From positions 1 to 45,322 of the forward strand of contig JALWMP010000099.1 of the NCBI GenBank assembly GCA_026996165.1: a stretch of DNA of 45,322 bases. Direction: 5' to 3'. Shown here piece by piece: positions 1 through 9,936 of this stretch (positions are counted from its first letter, which is position 1; each line of letters starts with the position of its first letter). This DNA is from Campylobacteraceae bacterium. Its GTDB lineage: Bacteria > Campylobacterota > Campylobacteria > Campylobacterales > Sulfurovaceae. The notes under the pieces were generated by a model. It did not search any database. It was not told the DNA's origin and worked only from the letters and a program-made list of their open reading frames with translations. A program made the translations under genes and the position numbers.

Positions 1-40
1 ATAATACCAACTATTTAATTAAAGTAAGGAATAAATTGGT

Positions 41-1507
41 TTAAATTTTATTATCTATTTTGGGTCTAGGTCGATAAACCTTAACATTCTCTCGTGACTC
101 CTCATCTCTTAAATACTGTGCATGAAGCTGACTCATCACCCCTTTGTCACAGTAGAGCAGATACTCTTTGTCTTGTGGAAGCTTTTTAAACTCAGATTTA
201 AGCTTATGGAATGGAATTTGAATTGTCTCACAAGAGGTTTTTATGCACTCCTCATTTTCACGAATATCTATAACTACATGTTTATCGGTTAGCTCATTAA
301 CTACTGCAACAGGAGCTTGTTCAGTAATATCGTCTACTACCTCATCTACATAGATACTCTTTGCATTGGCTACTGCTTTGTCTAATACCTCATAGTTAAA
401 ACGTTTTGCTTCACGCTCCATTCTTTTAAAAGAACCATGAGTAATTGGATTTTTAGAGATAACACCACAATACTCTGGCATACTCTCTGCAAAATGTTTT
501 GTACCTATCTTAGAGGCAATCTCTATAATTTCAGGTTTATTCATGGTTGCTAGTGGGCGTAAGACTAGCATATTGGTTGCACTATCTATAAGTGCTAGGT
601 TTCTTAGAGTTTGGCTAGAGACCTGTGCTACTGATTCACCTGTTACTAGAGCGTCTATCTCCATCTCTTTTGCTATCTTCTCAGAAGCCATAAGCATTAG
701 ACGCTTTAGGGTTACCCCCATATATGTTTCAGGTGTTGAACGAAAAATTTCAGTTAAGACCTCATCGAAAGGAACAGAGACTATCTTCACACGGTGAGAA
801 GCTCCAAACTTATTCCAGAGATAGAAGGAGACCTGTTTAACTCCTATCTCATGAGCAATTCCACCAAGATTAAAGAAGATAAAGTGTGTCTTAATCCCTC
901 TTTTCATAGTTAGGTAAGAAGCTACAGTGGAGTCAAAACCACCCGACATAAGTGAGAGTATATCACCTTGTGTTCCTATAGGATAGCCACCTAAACCTTT
1001 ATGTCTGTCGGTAATAATATTTAATTGATTGTTAATAAGCTCTACTCTAATAGTTACTTCTGGATTGTGCAAGTCAACCCCTTTAGCATTTGAGTGTGCT
1101 AAAATATACCCCCCAATAACACGCTCCATCTCTGAAGAGTTAAACTCATGTGAACCTGTGCGTTTGGCTCTAACAACAAAGGTTTTACCCTCTACCTCTT
1201 TGGCACACACTTCACACACTTGCTCTTTAATAGCATCTAAGGTTAACATATTGTCAAACTGTAAAGCTTCTAATACTTGTTCAATCCCAGAGGTTTGTAA
1301 AAGACGTGTTCGTACCTTGTCCACTACCTCAATAGGAGCAACTACTTCTACTTTATCTGAAAATTTTCTAATAGCTATATCTTTATGAATATCACCCATA
1401 AGTTTTATAAGATTGTTATAGAGTTGCCCTACCATCTGTCTTTTAGCTGATGAGCCTTTGACCATAATTTCAGGAAAGAGTTTTAAGATAAATTTTTGGG
1501 TTTTCAA
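41..1507 (-). CDS. thiI: tRNA 4-thiouridine synthetase ThiI with C-terminal rhodanese domain
   Basis: Contains PP-loop SGGFDST, the PEYCGVIS segment and a C-terminal rhodanese-like LLYCDKGVMS. The listed ORF extends to 1552, but a TTG at 1507 preceded by AAGGAA gives the expected N-terminus (M)KTQKFILKLFPEIMVKG. Confidence 0.93.
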   Translation of the reverse strand: MKTQKFILKLFPEIMVKGSSAKRQMVGQLYNNLIKLMGDIHKDIAIRKFSDKVEVVAPIEVVDKVRTRLLQTSGIEQVLEALQFDNMLTLDAIKEQVCEVCAKEVEGKTFVVRAKRTGSHEFNSSEMERVIGGYILAHSNAKGVDLHNPEVTIRVELINNQLNIITDRHKGLGGYPIGTQGDILSLMSGGFDSTVASYLTMKRGIKTHFIFFNLGGIAHEIGVKQVSFYLWNKFGASHRVKIVSVPFDEVLTEIFRSTPETYMGVTLKRLMLMASEKIAKEMEIDALVTGESVAQVSSQTLRNLALIDSATNMLVLRPLATMNKPEIIEIASKIGTKHFAESMPEYCGVISKNPITHGSFKRMEREAKRFNYEVLDKAVANAKSIYVDEVVDDITEQAPVAVVNELTDKHVVIDIRENEECIKTSCETIQIPFHKLKSEFKKLPQDKEYLLYCDKGVMSQLHAQYLRDEESRENVKVYRPRPKIDNKI

Positions 1508-1541
1508 GTGAGTAATTCCTTCGTAAAAAATAAAAGCCGTA

Positions 1542-2636
1542 TTATAGTCCAAAATAACTGTTTATGCCTTTAGCAATACCATAAACTAATACGCTTTGAT
1601 AAGTCTTATCTTGTAACCTCTCAACTTCATTTTTATTACTTATATAACCTGTTTCTACCAAAATAGATGGCATAGTTGTTGCTAAAAGTACCCAATATGG
1701 TTTACGTTTTATTCCCTTGTCATTTACATCTCTATACCGTTTTCGTAAATGTCTTAAAACACTATTTCTAACTTTTATAGCCAATTTTTTAGCATAAATA
1801 CGTTTTTTATCTCCTATCATCTGTTTATATTCTCGTATAGTATAAACCTCTTTTCCTCTATATACAATTCGTCTATTGTTAATACGTTTTGTATTTTTTG
1901 TAGATAGATAAAAAACAGTAATTCCTTCATATTTTACCTTAGGAGTACGTTTTATAGGTGCTGCATCAACATGAATTGAGACAAAAATATCTCCCTTGTA
2001 TTTATTAGCAAAATCAGTACGTTGTTTTAAACTTACAGTCTTATCTTTGGAGCGAGTCATTAACACTCTATAACCCATCCGTTTTAGTATCTCTCTAAGT
2101 CTCAAAGTCATACTCAAAGTCAAATCTTTCTCTCTAACTCTTTTGTTGGAAGCACCAATATCTCGCCCTCCATGACCTGCATCGAGAATAACAAGCTTTT
2201 GATGTCGTTTTCTACTATAGTGATATTTTTTTATCTGTTTAACAGTTTTTGGTAATACTCTTTTATAAGAGGGTAGGTAGATAGTTAATGTTCTATTTTT
2301 TAGCCGATGTCGCTTTGCTAAAAAATATTTAGACTCAATAACAATTCGTAAAATATGTTGGTTAAACTGCCCTATTCTTAACGACTCTACACCATCAGCT
2401 TTAAGATTTTTAATAGTCTTTCCAGATAAGAGAAGAGCATTTTTAATATCATAGACATGTTTAATTATTCCATTTTTTTTAATAGTAAAGTATCTTACTT
2501 TTTCAATTTTATGTTCAAAAGTTAGTTTGAGTCTATTTGAAACTAATGAGGTATTTTCTAAAGGATTATCCACTCTAGCCAATAGATTTAAATTAGTAAA
2601 AAGCAACATACAAAAGAAGATTAATAATTTATTCAA
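1542..2636 (-). CDS. N-acetylmuramoyl-L-alanine amidase (Amidase_3/AmiC type)
   Basis: Contains VILDAGHGGRDIGA, FVSIHVDA and ILVETGYISN motifs; N-terminal signal peptide. Confidence 0.92.
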   Translation of the reverse strand: MNKLLIFFCMLLFTNLNLLARVDNPLENTSLVSNRLKLTFEHKIEKVRYFTIKKNGIIKHVYDIKNALLLSGKTIKNLKADGVESLRIGQFNQHILRIVIESKYFLAKRHRLKNRTLTIYLPSYKRVLPKTVKQIKKYHYSRKRHQKLVILDAGHGGRDIGASNKRVREKDLTLSMTLRLREILKRMGYRVLMTRSKDKTVSLKQRTDFANKYKGDIFVSIHVDAAPIKRTPKVKYEGITVFYLSTKNTKRINNRRIVYRGKEVYTIREYKQMIGDKKRIYAKKLAIKVRNSVLRHLRKRYRDVNDKGIKRKPYWVLLATTMPSILVETGYISNKNEVERLQDKTYQSVLVYGIAKGINSYFGL

Positions 2637-2723
2637 ATGATACTCCCTATTTCATGACTACTTAGTCTAACATAAAATAATATTTTAAACTACTAGTTCA
2701 TTAATTTTTATTGACAATATTTT

Positions 2724-2751
2724 AAAGAAAACAGATTCTGTTTTCTTTTTT
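2724..2751 (+). terminator. Terminator-like perfect hairpin with T-tract
   Basis: AAAGAAAACAGA-T-TCTGTTTTCTTT followed by further T residues (six-T run). Lies in the divergent gap between 2636 (-) and 2839 (+). Confidence 0.55.
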
Positions 2752-2838
2752 CACATATTTTATAGTTTATTTAGATATTAAGAAACAATATTAAAAAAAT
2801 AATATAAAATATAATTATTATTAAGAAAGGATTTAATA

Positions 2839-3300
2839 ATGTCTATATTCCTTAAAAAACTATTTAATTTTAATAAAAACATTATTGATAATTATCAAAA
2901 GAAAACCAATAAAGAAGATAATAGTAATTATGAGGAGTATATTAAAGACTACTATTCAAAACAAGGCTATACAGTTTGGCATCATAAAAATAGAGACATT
3001 ACTTTTGTAGCAAAACGAAAAAGACAAATTTTACTTATTCATTGCTGTGATAGCCAATCTGATATTTCAGTTGAAGGATTAAAGAGTTTTCAAGCCCAAC
3101 GTGACCAATTTAAAAAAAACAATCCTATCTTTGAAAACTATAATCTCTCTTTACACTATATTATGTCAGGATTTTTTATAACAGAAGAGGCTTACAAATA
3201 TATGGAGAGTCATAAAGGTGGAATTACATATGAAGTGATAAAAAATAATTCAAATAATAACTGGCTAAACTCACTACTACTAGATAAAAAATCTAGTTAG
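2839..3300 (+). CDS. Mrr/restriction-endonuclease-like small protein (possibly catalytically altered)
   Basis: YEEYIKDYYSKQGYTVWHHKNRDITFVAKRKRQILLIHCCD resembles the Mrr_cat core (D...QxK), with HCC at the QCK position. Confidence 0.55.
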   Translation: MSIFLKKLFNFNKNIIDNYQKKTNKEDNSNYEEYIKDYYSKQGYTVWHHKNRDITFVAKRKRQILLIHCCDSQSDISVEGLKSFQAQRDQFKKNNPIFENYNLSLHYIMSGFFITEEAYKYMESHKGGITYEVIKNNSNNNWLNSLLLDKKSS

Positions 3301-4099
3301 CAAAAAAACTAACTATCTCTTCATCAACTCCTTTTATGAGTTCATTGTCACGATTATCATACTCAATATTTAACAATAAAAAACGAATTAAATTTAATCT
3401 CGCTCTCTTTTTATCATTTGCATCTAGCATACACCAAGGAGCAGAAATAGTTCCAGATTTTTGAAACATCTTATCTCGTAACTCTACATATCTATCATAC
3501 TCTTGATGAGACTTATAGTCTAAATCCGATAACTTCCAAGATTTTAAAGGGTCATCTTCTCTATCTTTTATTCTTTTAGCTTGAGTCTCTTTTGAAATAT
3601 TGAGATAAAACTTAAATATTATTACTCCATCATCTACTAACATCTTCTCTACATCATTTACTTGTGCATAAAACAGTTGATGTTGTTTCTCTGTACAAAA
3701 AGCAAAAACCTCTTCTATTCCTGCTCGATTATACCAAGACCTATCAAAACAGACAATCTCTCCTGCATTTGGTATCTGTTTTAAATGACGCTGAAAATAC
3801 CATTGACCTAACTCTTTAGAGTTTGGTTTAGGAAGTGCTACAGAACGTGCTTCACGAGGATTCCAAAAACGATTGAGAGTCTTTATAGACGAGCTTTTAC
3901 CACCTGTATCCATTCCTTCAAATATAATAAGTAGACGCTTATTATTTTCTATAGTCCACTTTTGTAACTTTACCAACTCTAAATATAGCTTTAAAAGCTC
4001 TTCTTCATAAAACTTTAGCCCTAATTTCCCATTTTTTTTAAAAACTTTTTTTCGTTTTTCTTGATATTCAGGTAGTTCTTTTGTGTAGATTACTTTCAT
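3293..4099 (-). CDS. ppk2: Polyphosphate kinase 2 family protein
   Basis: Contains Walker-A-like FEGMDTGGKSS, CFDRSWYNRAGIE and DREDDPLKSWKLSDLD motifs typical of PPK2. Confidence 0.9.
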   Translation of the reverse strand: MKVIYTKELPEYQEKRKKVFKKNGKLGLKFYEEELLKLYLELVKLQKWTIENNKRLLIIFEGMDTGGKSSSIKTLNRFWNPREARSVALPKPNSKELGQWYFQRHLKQIPNAGEIVCFDRSWYNRAGIEEVFAFCTEKQHQLFYAQVNDVEKMLVDDGVIIFKFYLNISKETQAKRIKDREDDPLKSWKLSDLDYKSHQEYDRYVELRDKMFQKSGTISAPWCMLDANDKKRARLNLIRFLLLNIEYDNRDNELIKGVDEEIVSFFAN

Positions 4100-5668
4100 C
4101 TATATCTCCTTTGGAATACTCTTAGAGGTCTTAGCTCCCATCTCTTTTAGCTGTTCAACTTGCCTTACAATATTTCCTCTTCCCTCACTAAGACGTTTTT
4201 TAGCCGATTCAAAACTATTTTGAAGAGTATCAAACTGTTTTGATAGTTTAACCATATCTTCTGAAAAACTTACAAACTTATCATATAAAGCACCTGCTCG
4301 TCTTGCTATCTCTTTTGCATTTTGAGTCTGCTTCTCATACTTCCAAACATTTTCAATAGCTCTCATAGCAATAAGTAGCGTAGTAGGGCCAACTAATAAA
4401 ATCTGCTTTTTAAAGGCATCATCATAGAGTGAAGCATCTTTTTCAAGCGCTAAAGCCAATGCCCCCTCAATAGGAACAAACATAAAGATAAAATCTAAAG
4501 TATTAATCCCTAAAAGCTTCTCATAATTTTTAGATGCTAAATTTTTAATATGATTACGCATAGCTTTAATATGTTCATTAAGGTGCAACTCTTTCATTTT
4601 GTCAGTTTGGGCTGAGATATACTTTTCATAAGCATTAAGTGAAGTTTTTGCATCTATAATAAGGTCTCGTTTATCAGGTAAATGTACCAAAACATCAGGA
4701 CGATAGGTCTTACCATCATCATTTTTTAAAGGAACTTCTCTAGTATACTCAATGCCTTTTCTAAGACCAGATGACTCTAAAACTTTTTCTAAAATCATCT
4801 CACCCCAAATACCCTGCTGTTTCTTTTCACCTTTTAGAGCATTTGTAAGGTTTATGGCATCTTGACTTATCTGTTGATTTAACTCTTTTAGTGACATAAT
4901 CTCCTGTTTAAGCATAGCACGTTCTTTAGACTCATCACTATATAGACTGTTTATCTGCTTTTTAAACTCAGATAGTTGAGACTCCATAGGTTTGATAATA
5001 GAAGAGAGGCTCTCTTGACTAAGTCTTGAGAAATCTTTTGAGTTACTCTCGAAGACTTTTGAAGCAAGTTGAGCGAACTCCTCTCTTATCTCACCTCTAT
5101 GCTCCTCTAACATTTTAAGCTTCTCTTGGGTCTGTTTTTGTTGCTCTTCCATCTGTATCTGTGTTTCACAAACACTTAAGTTTAGTCTATTGTTCTCTTC
5201 AACTAAAGCTTCATTACGCTTTTGTAGTAGATGGTAACCCTCCTCTTGTTTTAAGTAGGTCTGCTCTAAAAGTTCATAATGTACATTGAGTTGCTCTAGT
5301 GCTGATTGAGATTGATGTAGTTCGGTAAGATGCTCTTCTCTCTCCTTAAATAGACGCTCTTTTAACTCTTCTACTTTAGCTTTTGCCTCTTTAAGCTTCT
5401 CTTTAGTTTGAGAAAACTCCTCTAACTCTCTCTCTAACTTTGCTGTCTTTTTTCGCTCCTCTTGAAATGCTTCATAAAACTCACTTAAACGCTCCTCTTT
5501 TGCATTATCTATTGCTTTTGCTTGGTCTAAAATGGCTTCAAGCCGATTAATTCTACCTATGAAAAGTACAATAATAGTTGAGATAAGAACTGTTATAAGT
5601 AAAAAAAGCCCTACAGCAACCATTGTCATTTCACTACTCATTCCAAGTTTAGAAAATAGTTCTTCCAA
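4100..5668 (-). CDS. rmuC: DNA recombination protein RmuC homolog
   Basis: N-terminal TM segment, long coiled coil, then KKQQGIWGEMILEKVLESSGL, PDVLVHLPDKRDLIIDAKTSL and FMFVPIEGAL. Confidence 0.92.
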   Translation of the reverse strand: MEELFSKLGMSSEMTMVAVGLFLLITVLISTIIVLFIGRINRLEAILDQAKAIDNAKEERLSEFYEAFQEERKKTAKLERELEEFSQTKEKLKEAKAKVEELKERLFKEREEHLTELHQSQSALEQLNVHYELLEQTYLKQEEGYHLLQKRNEALVEENNRLNLSVCETQIQMEEQQKQTQEKLKMLEEHRGEIREEFAQLASKVFESNSKDFSRLSQESLSSIIKPMESQLSEFKKQINSLYSDESKERAMLKQEIMSLKELNQQISQDAINLTNALKGEKKQQGIWGEMILEKVLESSGLRKGIEYTREVPLKNDDGKTYRPDVLVHLPDKRDLIIDAKTSLNAYEKYISAQTDKMKELHLNEHIKAMRNHIKNLASKNYEKLLGINTLDFIFMFVPIEGALALALEKDASLYDDAFKKQILLVGPTTLLIAMRAIENVWKYEKQTQNAKEIARRAGALYDKFVSFSEDMVKLSKQFDTLQNSFESAKKRLSEGRGNIVRQVEQLKEMGAKTSKSIPKEI

Positions 5669-5671
5669 ATA

Positions 5672-6238
5672 TTACCCCTCTACAATATCATAATCAGCAG
5701 GAGCATTACACTCTAAATCTTGCTCTTTAACTAAACTATTATAGTTCATATTTTTAAATATGATTTTTACCTTATTGTCCAATCCATCTACATAGACAAT
5801 CTTTTTAAGATGTTGATTTTTATCCATAGTAATCAAATACTCAATATCTTTATAGGTAGCTTTATAGTCTGTTTTAGTTAATGGTTGTGCCAATTTTAAG
5901 ACCTGTTCGAGGTCAATTCCTTCACTAATCAAATAGTGAGATACCTGCTCTAAGTCGTGGTCTATTACAGTTAACTCTACTCCATTAGTACAAACCTCTT
6001 TTTGAGTAGGTGAGCTATATGTCCATTTAAATAGACTTTGTGTATATATCTCATCTCCACCCTCTGGAGTAGAGAGAACTTCTTTAATATTTTTGAAGAC
6101 TACATTCCCTTTATACTTAATGACTTTTCCTTTATCATTAGTAATTGTCTGTTCAAAATCTGTTGTAAATGTTTTTGGGAGAAGTATATCAGCATTAAGT
6201 GCTAAACTTAATACAAAAATTGATAGAAAATATTTCAT
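5672..6238 (-). CDS. lolA: Outer-membrane lipoprotein carrier protein LolA
   Basis: Signal peptide; FTTDFEQTITNDKGKVIKYKGNVVFK...LFKWTYSSP is LolA-like. Confidence 0.82.
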   Translation of the reverse strand: MKYFLSIFVLSLALNADILLPKTFTTDFEQTITNDKGKVIKYKGNVVFKNIKEVLSTPEGGDEIYTQSLFKWTYSSPTQKEVCTNGVELTVIDHDLEQVSHYLISEGIDLEQVLKLAQPLTKTDYKATYKDIEYLITMDKNQHLKKIVYVDGLDNKVKIIFKNMNYNSLVKEQDLECNAPADYDIVEG

Positions 6239-6326
6239 TAGATAAATCCTTTTTAGTATAAAAATATATCAAAAGCACACTTGATGTGTGATTATGTTGA
6301 TACTATTTTGACTAAAAATTGTGGAT

Positions 6327-6476
6327 TTAAAGAAACAACATACCAATCATCAAAATAACCAACCCAGCAATAGGATACCCATACTTAGGATTTTTAGTTT
6401 TTACAGCCTGAAAAGAGAAGTAAAAGATTCCAATAATTAGAACTATATTAATAAGTAGCCAAACAAGGAGATTCAT
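6327..6476 (-). CDS. Small membrane protein (49 aa)
   Basis: My translation, not in the ORF track: MNLLVWLLINIVLIIGIFYFSFQAVKTKNPKYGYPIAGLVILMIGMLFL*. Two hydrophobic segments, AGGAG upstream, and only a 1-bp gap to the neighbouring ORF. Confidence 0.55.
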   Translation of the reverse strand: MNLLVWLLINIVLIIGIFYFSFQAVKTKNPKYGYPIAGLVILMIGMLFL

Positions 6477-6477
6477 A

Positions 6478-6687
6478 TTAACTCTCCAAATCTTTTTTTG
6501 CTAACTCATCGACCATCTTAATACTATCTAAAGCATTCTCTAAAATTTTCTTGGTAGATGTTAAAGGTTTAACTCGTAAGTTGGTTTGTTTTTTATCAAG
6601 AGATTCATCCATAAGAATCTCCATAACCTCTTTTTCTAGTTCAGCATAAATCTCTTTGAGCTTTAGCTCTATAAATTCTATATTCAT
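6478..6687 (-). CDS. Hypothetical small coiled protein (69 aa)
   Basis: Overlaps the end of the upstream mog ORF by 1 bp, so probably translationally coupled; no recognised domain. Confidence 0.6.
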   Translation of the reverse strand: MNIEFIELKLKEIYAELEKEVMEILMDESLDKKQTNLRVKPLTSTKKILENALDSIKMVDELAKKDLES

Positions 6688-7220
6688 TATTTACTCTTTG
6701 GTCTAAAAATTTTGATGACATCTTCATTTGCTTCCATATAAGCCCCACCAATAAGGTCAATACAGTAAGGAACAGCAGGAAAAACTGCATCTAAACACTC
6801 TCTAATAGACTTTGGTTTCCCTGGTAGATTAATAATAAGAGAGTTATTACAGATACCTGCTGTCTGTCGTGACAAAATGGCTGTAGGAACATACTGCAAA
6901 CTTACTGCTCTCATCTGCTCTCCAAACCCAGGGAGGAGTTTTTGACATACATTTTCAGTCGCTTCTGTTGTAACATCTCTCTTTGCTGGACCTGTTCCCC
7001 CTGTAGTCACTATAAGGTCACAGTTATGCTCACGAGCAAGTTTAATAAGTGTACTCTCAATAAGTGGTTGTTCATCAGGAATACATCGATACTCATACTC
7101 ACACTCATTTAGTAGATACTCTTTCATAGTCTCCATAATGGCAACCCCTGAAATATCTTCATAGATTCCTTGACTTGCTCTGTCGCTTGTGGTAACTACA
7201 CCAATTTTAATTTTATCCAT
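6687..7220 (-). CDS. mog: Molybdopterin adenylyltransferase (MogA/MoaB family)
   Basis: Contains LIVTTGGTGPAKRDVTTEAT and LIINLPGKPKSIRECLDAVFPAVPYCIDLIGG. Confidence 0.93.
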   Translation of the reverse strand: MDKIKIGVVTTSDRASQGIYEDISGVAIMETMKEYLLNECEYEYRCIPDEQPLIESTLIKLAREHNCDLIVTTGGTGPAKRDVTTEATENVCQKLLPGFGEQMRAVSLQYVPTAILSRQTAGICNNSLIINLPGKPKSIRECLDAVFPAVPYCIDLIGGAYMEANEDVIKIFRPKSK

Positions 7221-7335
7221 TTTTTATCCTCAATATATATAATGGTCGAATTATAATATACTCACCTTAGCTAAACAACATTTACACAAACTTTAGATAA
7301 AATAATCCGAATTTTAATACTAGGTTATAATAATA

Positions 7336-9936
7336 ATGTTAAAAAAAATATTTGGTTCTAAAAACGATAGAATCGTAAAAGGGTACATGAAACGTGCCAA
7401 GCAAATTAATAAACTAGAAGATAACTACAAAAATCTCTCAGATGATGAGTTAAAATCTGCCTTTAATGAACTCAGAAGAGCTGTTCAAAATAAAGAAAAA
7501 ACCCTTGATGATGTTCTTAATGAATCTTTTGCAATAACTAGAGAAGCTGGTACACGTGTACTGGGAATGCGTCATTTTGATGTGCAACTTGTTGGGGGTA
7601 TGGTACTTCATGAAAACTCTATTGCAGAGATGAAAACAGGTGAAGGTAAAACACTTGTTGCTACTCTTCCTGTTGTACTTAATGCAATGTTGGGTCGTGG
7701 AGTACACATTGTTACTGTTAATGATTACCTTGCTAAACGTGACTCTGAAGAGATGGGAAAACTATATAACTTCTTGGGGTACAGTGTTGGGTGTTTAACA
7801 GATGATATTTATGATGAGCGTGTTAAAAAAGCTCAATATGATGCTGATATTACCTATGGAACTAATAATGAGTACGGATTTGACTATCTTCGTGACAATA
7901 TGAAAACTCGTGCAGAAGAGAAGGTACAACGTGACCACTACTATGCTATTGTCGATGAGGTAGACTCCATCTTAATTGATGAAGCTAGAACACCACTGAT
8001 TATCTCTGGACCTGTACAAAGAGACTCAAACCACTATGCTAAAGCTAATGAAATTGCCTTACAGATGATTAAGGGTGAAAAGATAGAGACACGACCAGAT
8101 GAACCAGAGAAGACCACTGGTGACTTCTATGTTGATGAGAAAAATAGACAAGTGATTATGACTGAAGATGGTCTACAAAAAGCACAAGATTTATTTGAAG
8201 TAGATAATCTCTATAGCCTAGAGAATGCCTCTTTGTCTCACCATCTTGACCAAGCTATGAAAGCTCAATATATATTTGTTAAAGATGTTGACTATGTAGT
8301 GCGTAATGGTGAAGTTGTTATTGTTGATGAGTTTACAGGTCGTCTTAGTGAAGGTCGTCGTTTCTCTGAGGGGTTACATCAAGCTATTGAAGCTAAAGAG
8401 GGTGTAGAGGTTCAAGACGAGTCACAAACTCTAGCAGAGATTACATACCAAAACTACTTTAGACTCTATGAGAAACTAGCAGGTATGACAGGAACAGCTC
8501 AAACTGAGGCAACAGAGTTTGCAGAGATTTATAACCTAGAGGTTATATCTATTCCTACCAATTTACCTATTGCAAGAAAAGACCTCAATGACCTTATCTA
8601 TAACACAGAAAAAGAGAAGCTTGACGCAGTTGCTAAAAAAGTTAAAGAACTTCATGAAAAAGGGCAACCTGTACTTATTGGTACAGCATCTATTGAGAAG
8701 TCTGAATTGATTCACAATCGTCTAAAAACAGCTAAAATACCTCACAATATACTTAATGCTAAAAACCATGAGCAAGAGGCACAGATTATTATGGAAGCTG
8801 GTAAAAAAGGGGCTGTTACGGTAGCTACCAACATGGCTGGTCGTGGGGTTGATATTAAAATAGATGATGAGGTTAAAAAACTAGGAGGGCTTTACATTAT
8901 AGGAACGGAACGTCATGAGAGTAGACGTATTGACAACCAATTACGAGGTCGTTCTGGTCGTCAAGGTGACCCAGGAGTTTCACAGTTTTACCTCTCTCTT
9001 GATGACAACCTTTTAAGAATTTTTGGTGGAGAGAAAATTAGAAATATTATGAACAAGTTAGGAGTTGAAGAGGGTGAGTATATTGACTCTAAAATTGTAA
9101 CTCGTTCAGTAGAGAAAGCTCAAAAGAAAGTTGAGAGTATGCACTATGAGTCTCGTAAACATATCTTAGAGTATGATGATATTGCTAATGAGCAAAGAAA
9201 GGTTATATACAACTTTAGAAACCAACTTCTTGATGAAAACTTTGATATTGACTCAAAAATTAGAGAGAATAGAGTAGAGTATGTTGAACATATTTTAGCT
9301 GAATCTGACATATATAATGGAGCTTCACAAGAGGATTTTAATTTAGAAAAGTTAGTTAATATATTAAGAGAAGAACTCAATATAGCTGTTGATATAGAGA
9401 TGTTTAAAGGTAAAGAGTATGATGAACTTCATGAACTTGTTTTAGAAATTTTAGTTAATACTTACGAAGAGAAGATGGCTCCTCTTACTCCAGAGCAACG
9501 TTCAGAGGTGCAACGTATTCTATACCTACAAGTGCTTGACCCTCAATGGAGAGACCATCTTTATGAAATGGACGTTATGAAAACAGGTATTGGGCTTAGA
9601 GGTTACAACCAAAAAGACCCATTAACTGAATATAAAAAAGACTCTTATAACCTCTTTATGTCTTTGATTGAGAGAATTAAATTTGAAGCTATTAAAGTGC
9701 TTCAACTTGTTCAATTTAACTTTGAAGACCCTGCTGAGGAACAAGCTAAACTTGAAGCTATGCGTGATGAACTAGAGGCAGACTTAGAGAGAGCAAAAAC
9801 AAATGAAGATGTAGTTGAAGCTGAAGTTGAGATAGGAAAAAAGCCTAAACGAAATGAGCCTTGTCCTTGTGGTTCAGGTAAAAAATATAAACACTGCTGT
9901 GGAAAGAGTGGACCTAAAAAAGGGTTACTAGCCTAA
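7336..9936 (+). CDS. secA: Preprotein translocase ATPase SecA
   Basis: Contains [39 protein letters not shown] and C-terminal zinc motif [14 protein letters not shown]. Confidence 0.99.
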   Translation: MLKKIFGSKNDRIVKGYMKRAKQINKLEDNYKNLSDDELKSAFNELRRAVQNKEKTLDDVLNESFAITREAGTRVLGMRHFDVQLVGGMVLHENSIAEMKTGEGKTLVATLPVVLNAMLGRGVHIVTVNDYLAKRDSEEMGKLYNFLGYSVGCLTDDIYDERVKKAQYDADITYGTNNEYGFDYLRDNMKTRAEEKVQRDHYYAIVDEVDSILIDEARTPLIISGPVQRDSNHYAKANEIALQMIKGEKIETRPDEPEKTTGDFYVDEKNRQVIMTEDGLQKAQDLFEVDNLYSLENASLSHHLDQAMKAQYIFVKDVDYVVRNGEVVIVDEFTGRLSEGRRFSEGLHQAIEAKEGVEVQDESQTLAEITYQNYFRLYEKLAGMTGTAQTEATEFAEIYNLEVISIPTNLPIARKDLNDLIYNTEKEKLDAVAKKVKELHEKGQPVLIGTASIEKSELIHNRLKTAKIPHNILNAKNHEQEAQIIMEAGKKGAVTVATNMAGRGVDIKIDDEVKKLGGLYIIGTERHESRRIDNQLRGRSGRQGDPGVSQFYLSLDDNLLRIFGGEKIRNIMNKLGVEEGEYIDSKIVTRSVEKAQKKVESMHYESRKHILEYDDIANEQRKVIYNFRNQLLDENFDIDSKIRENRVEYVEHILAESDIYNGASQEDFNLEKLVNILREELNIAVDIEMFKGKEYDELHELVLEILVNTYEEKMAPLTPEQRSEVQRILYLQVLDPQWRDHLYEMDVMKTGIGLRGYNQKDPLTEYKKDSYNLFMSLIERIKFEAIKVLQLVQFNFEDPAEEQAKLEAMRDELEADLERAKTNEDVVEAEVEIGKKPKRNEPCPCGSGKKYKHCCGKSGPKKGLLA

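Noticed and set aside
543-1388. Plus-strand ORFs 543..797 and 1029..1388 inside thiI
   Set aside because: Antisense to a well-recognised thiI; no domain-like features or RBS.
7450-9380. Minus-strand ORFs inside secA (7450..7707, 9144..9380)
   Set aside because: Antisense shadow ORFs with low-complexity Ser/Cys/Tyr-rich translations.
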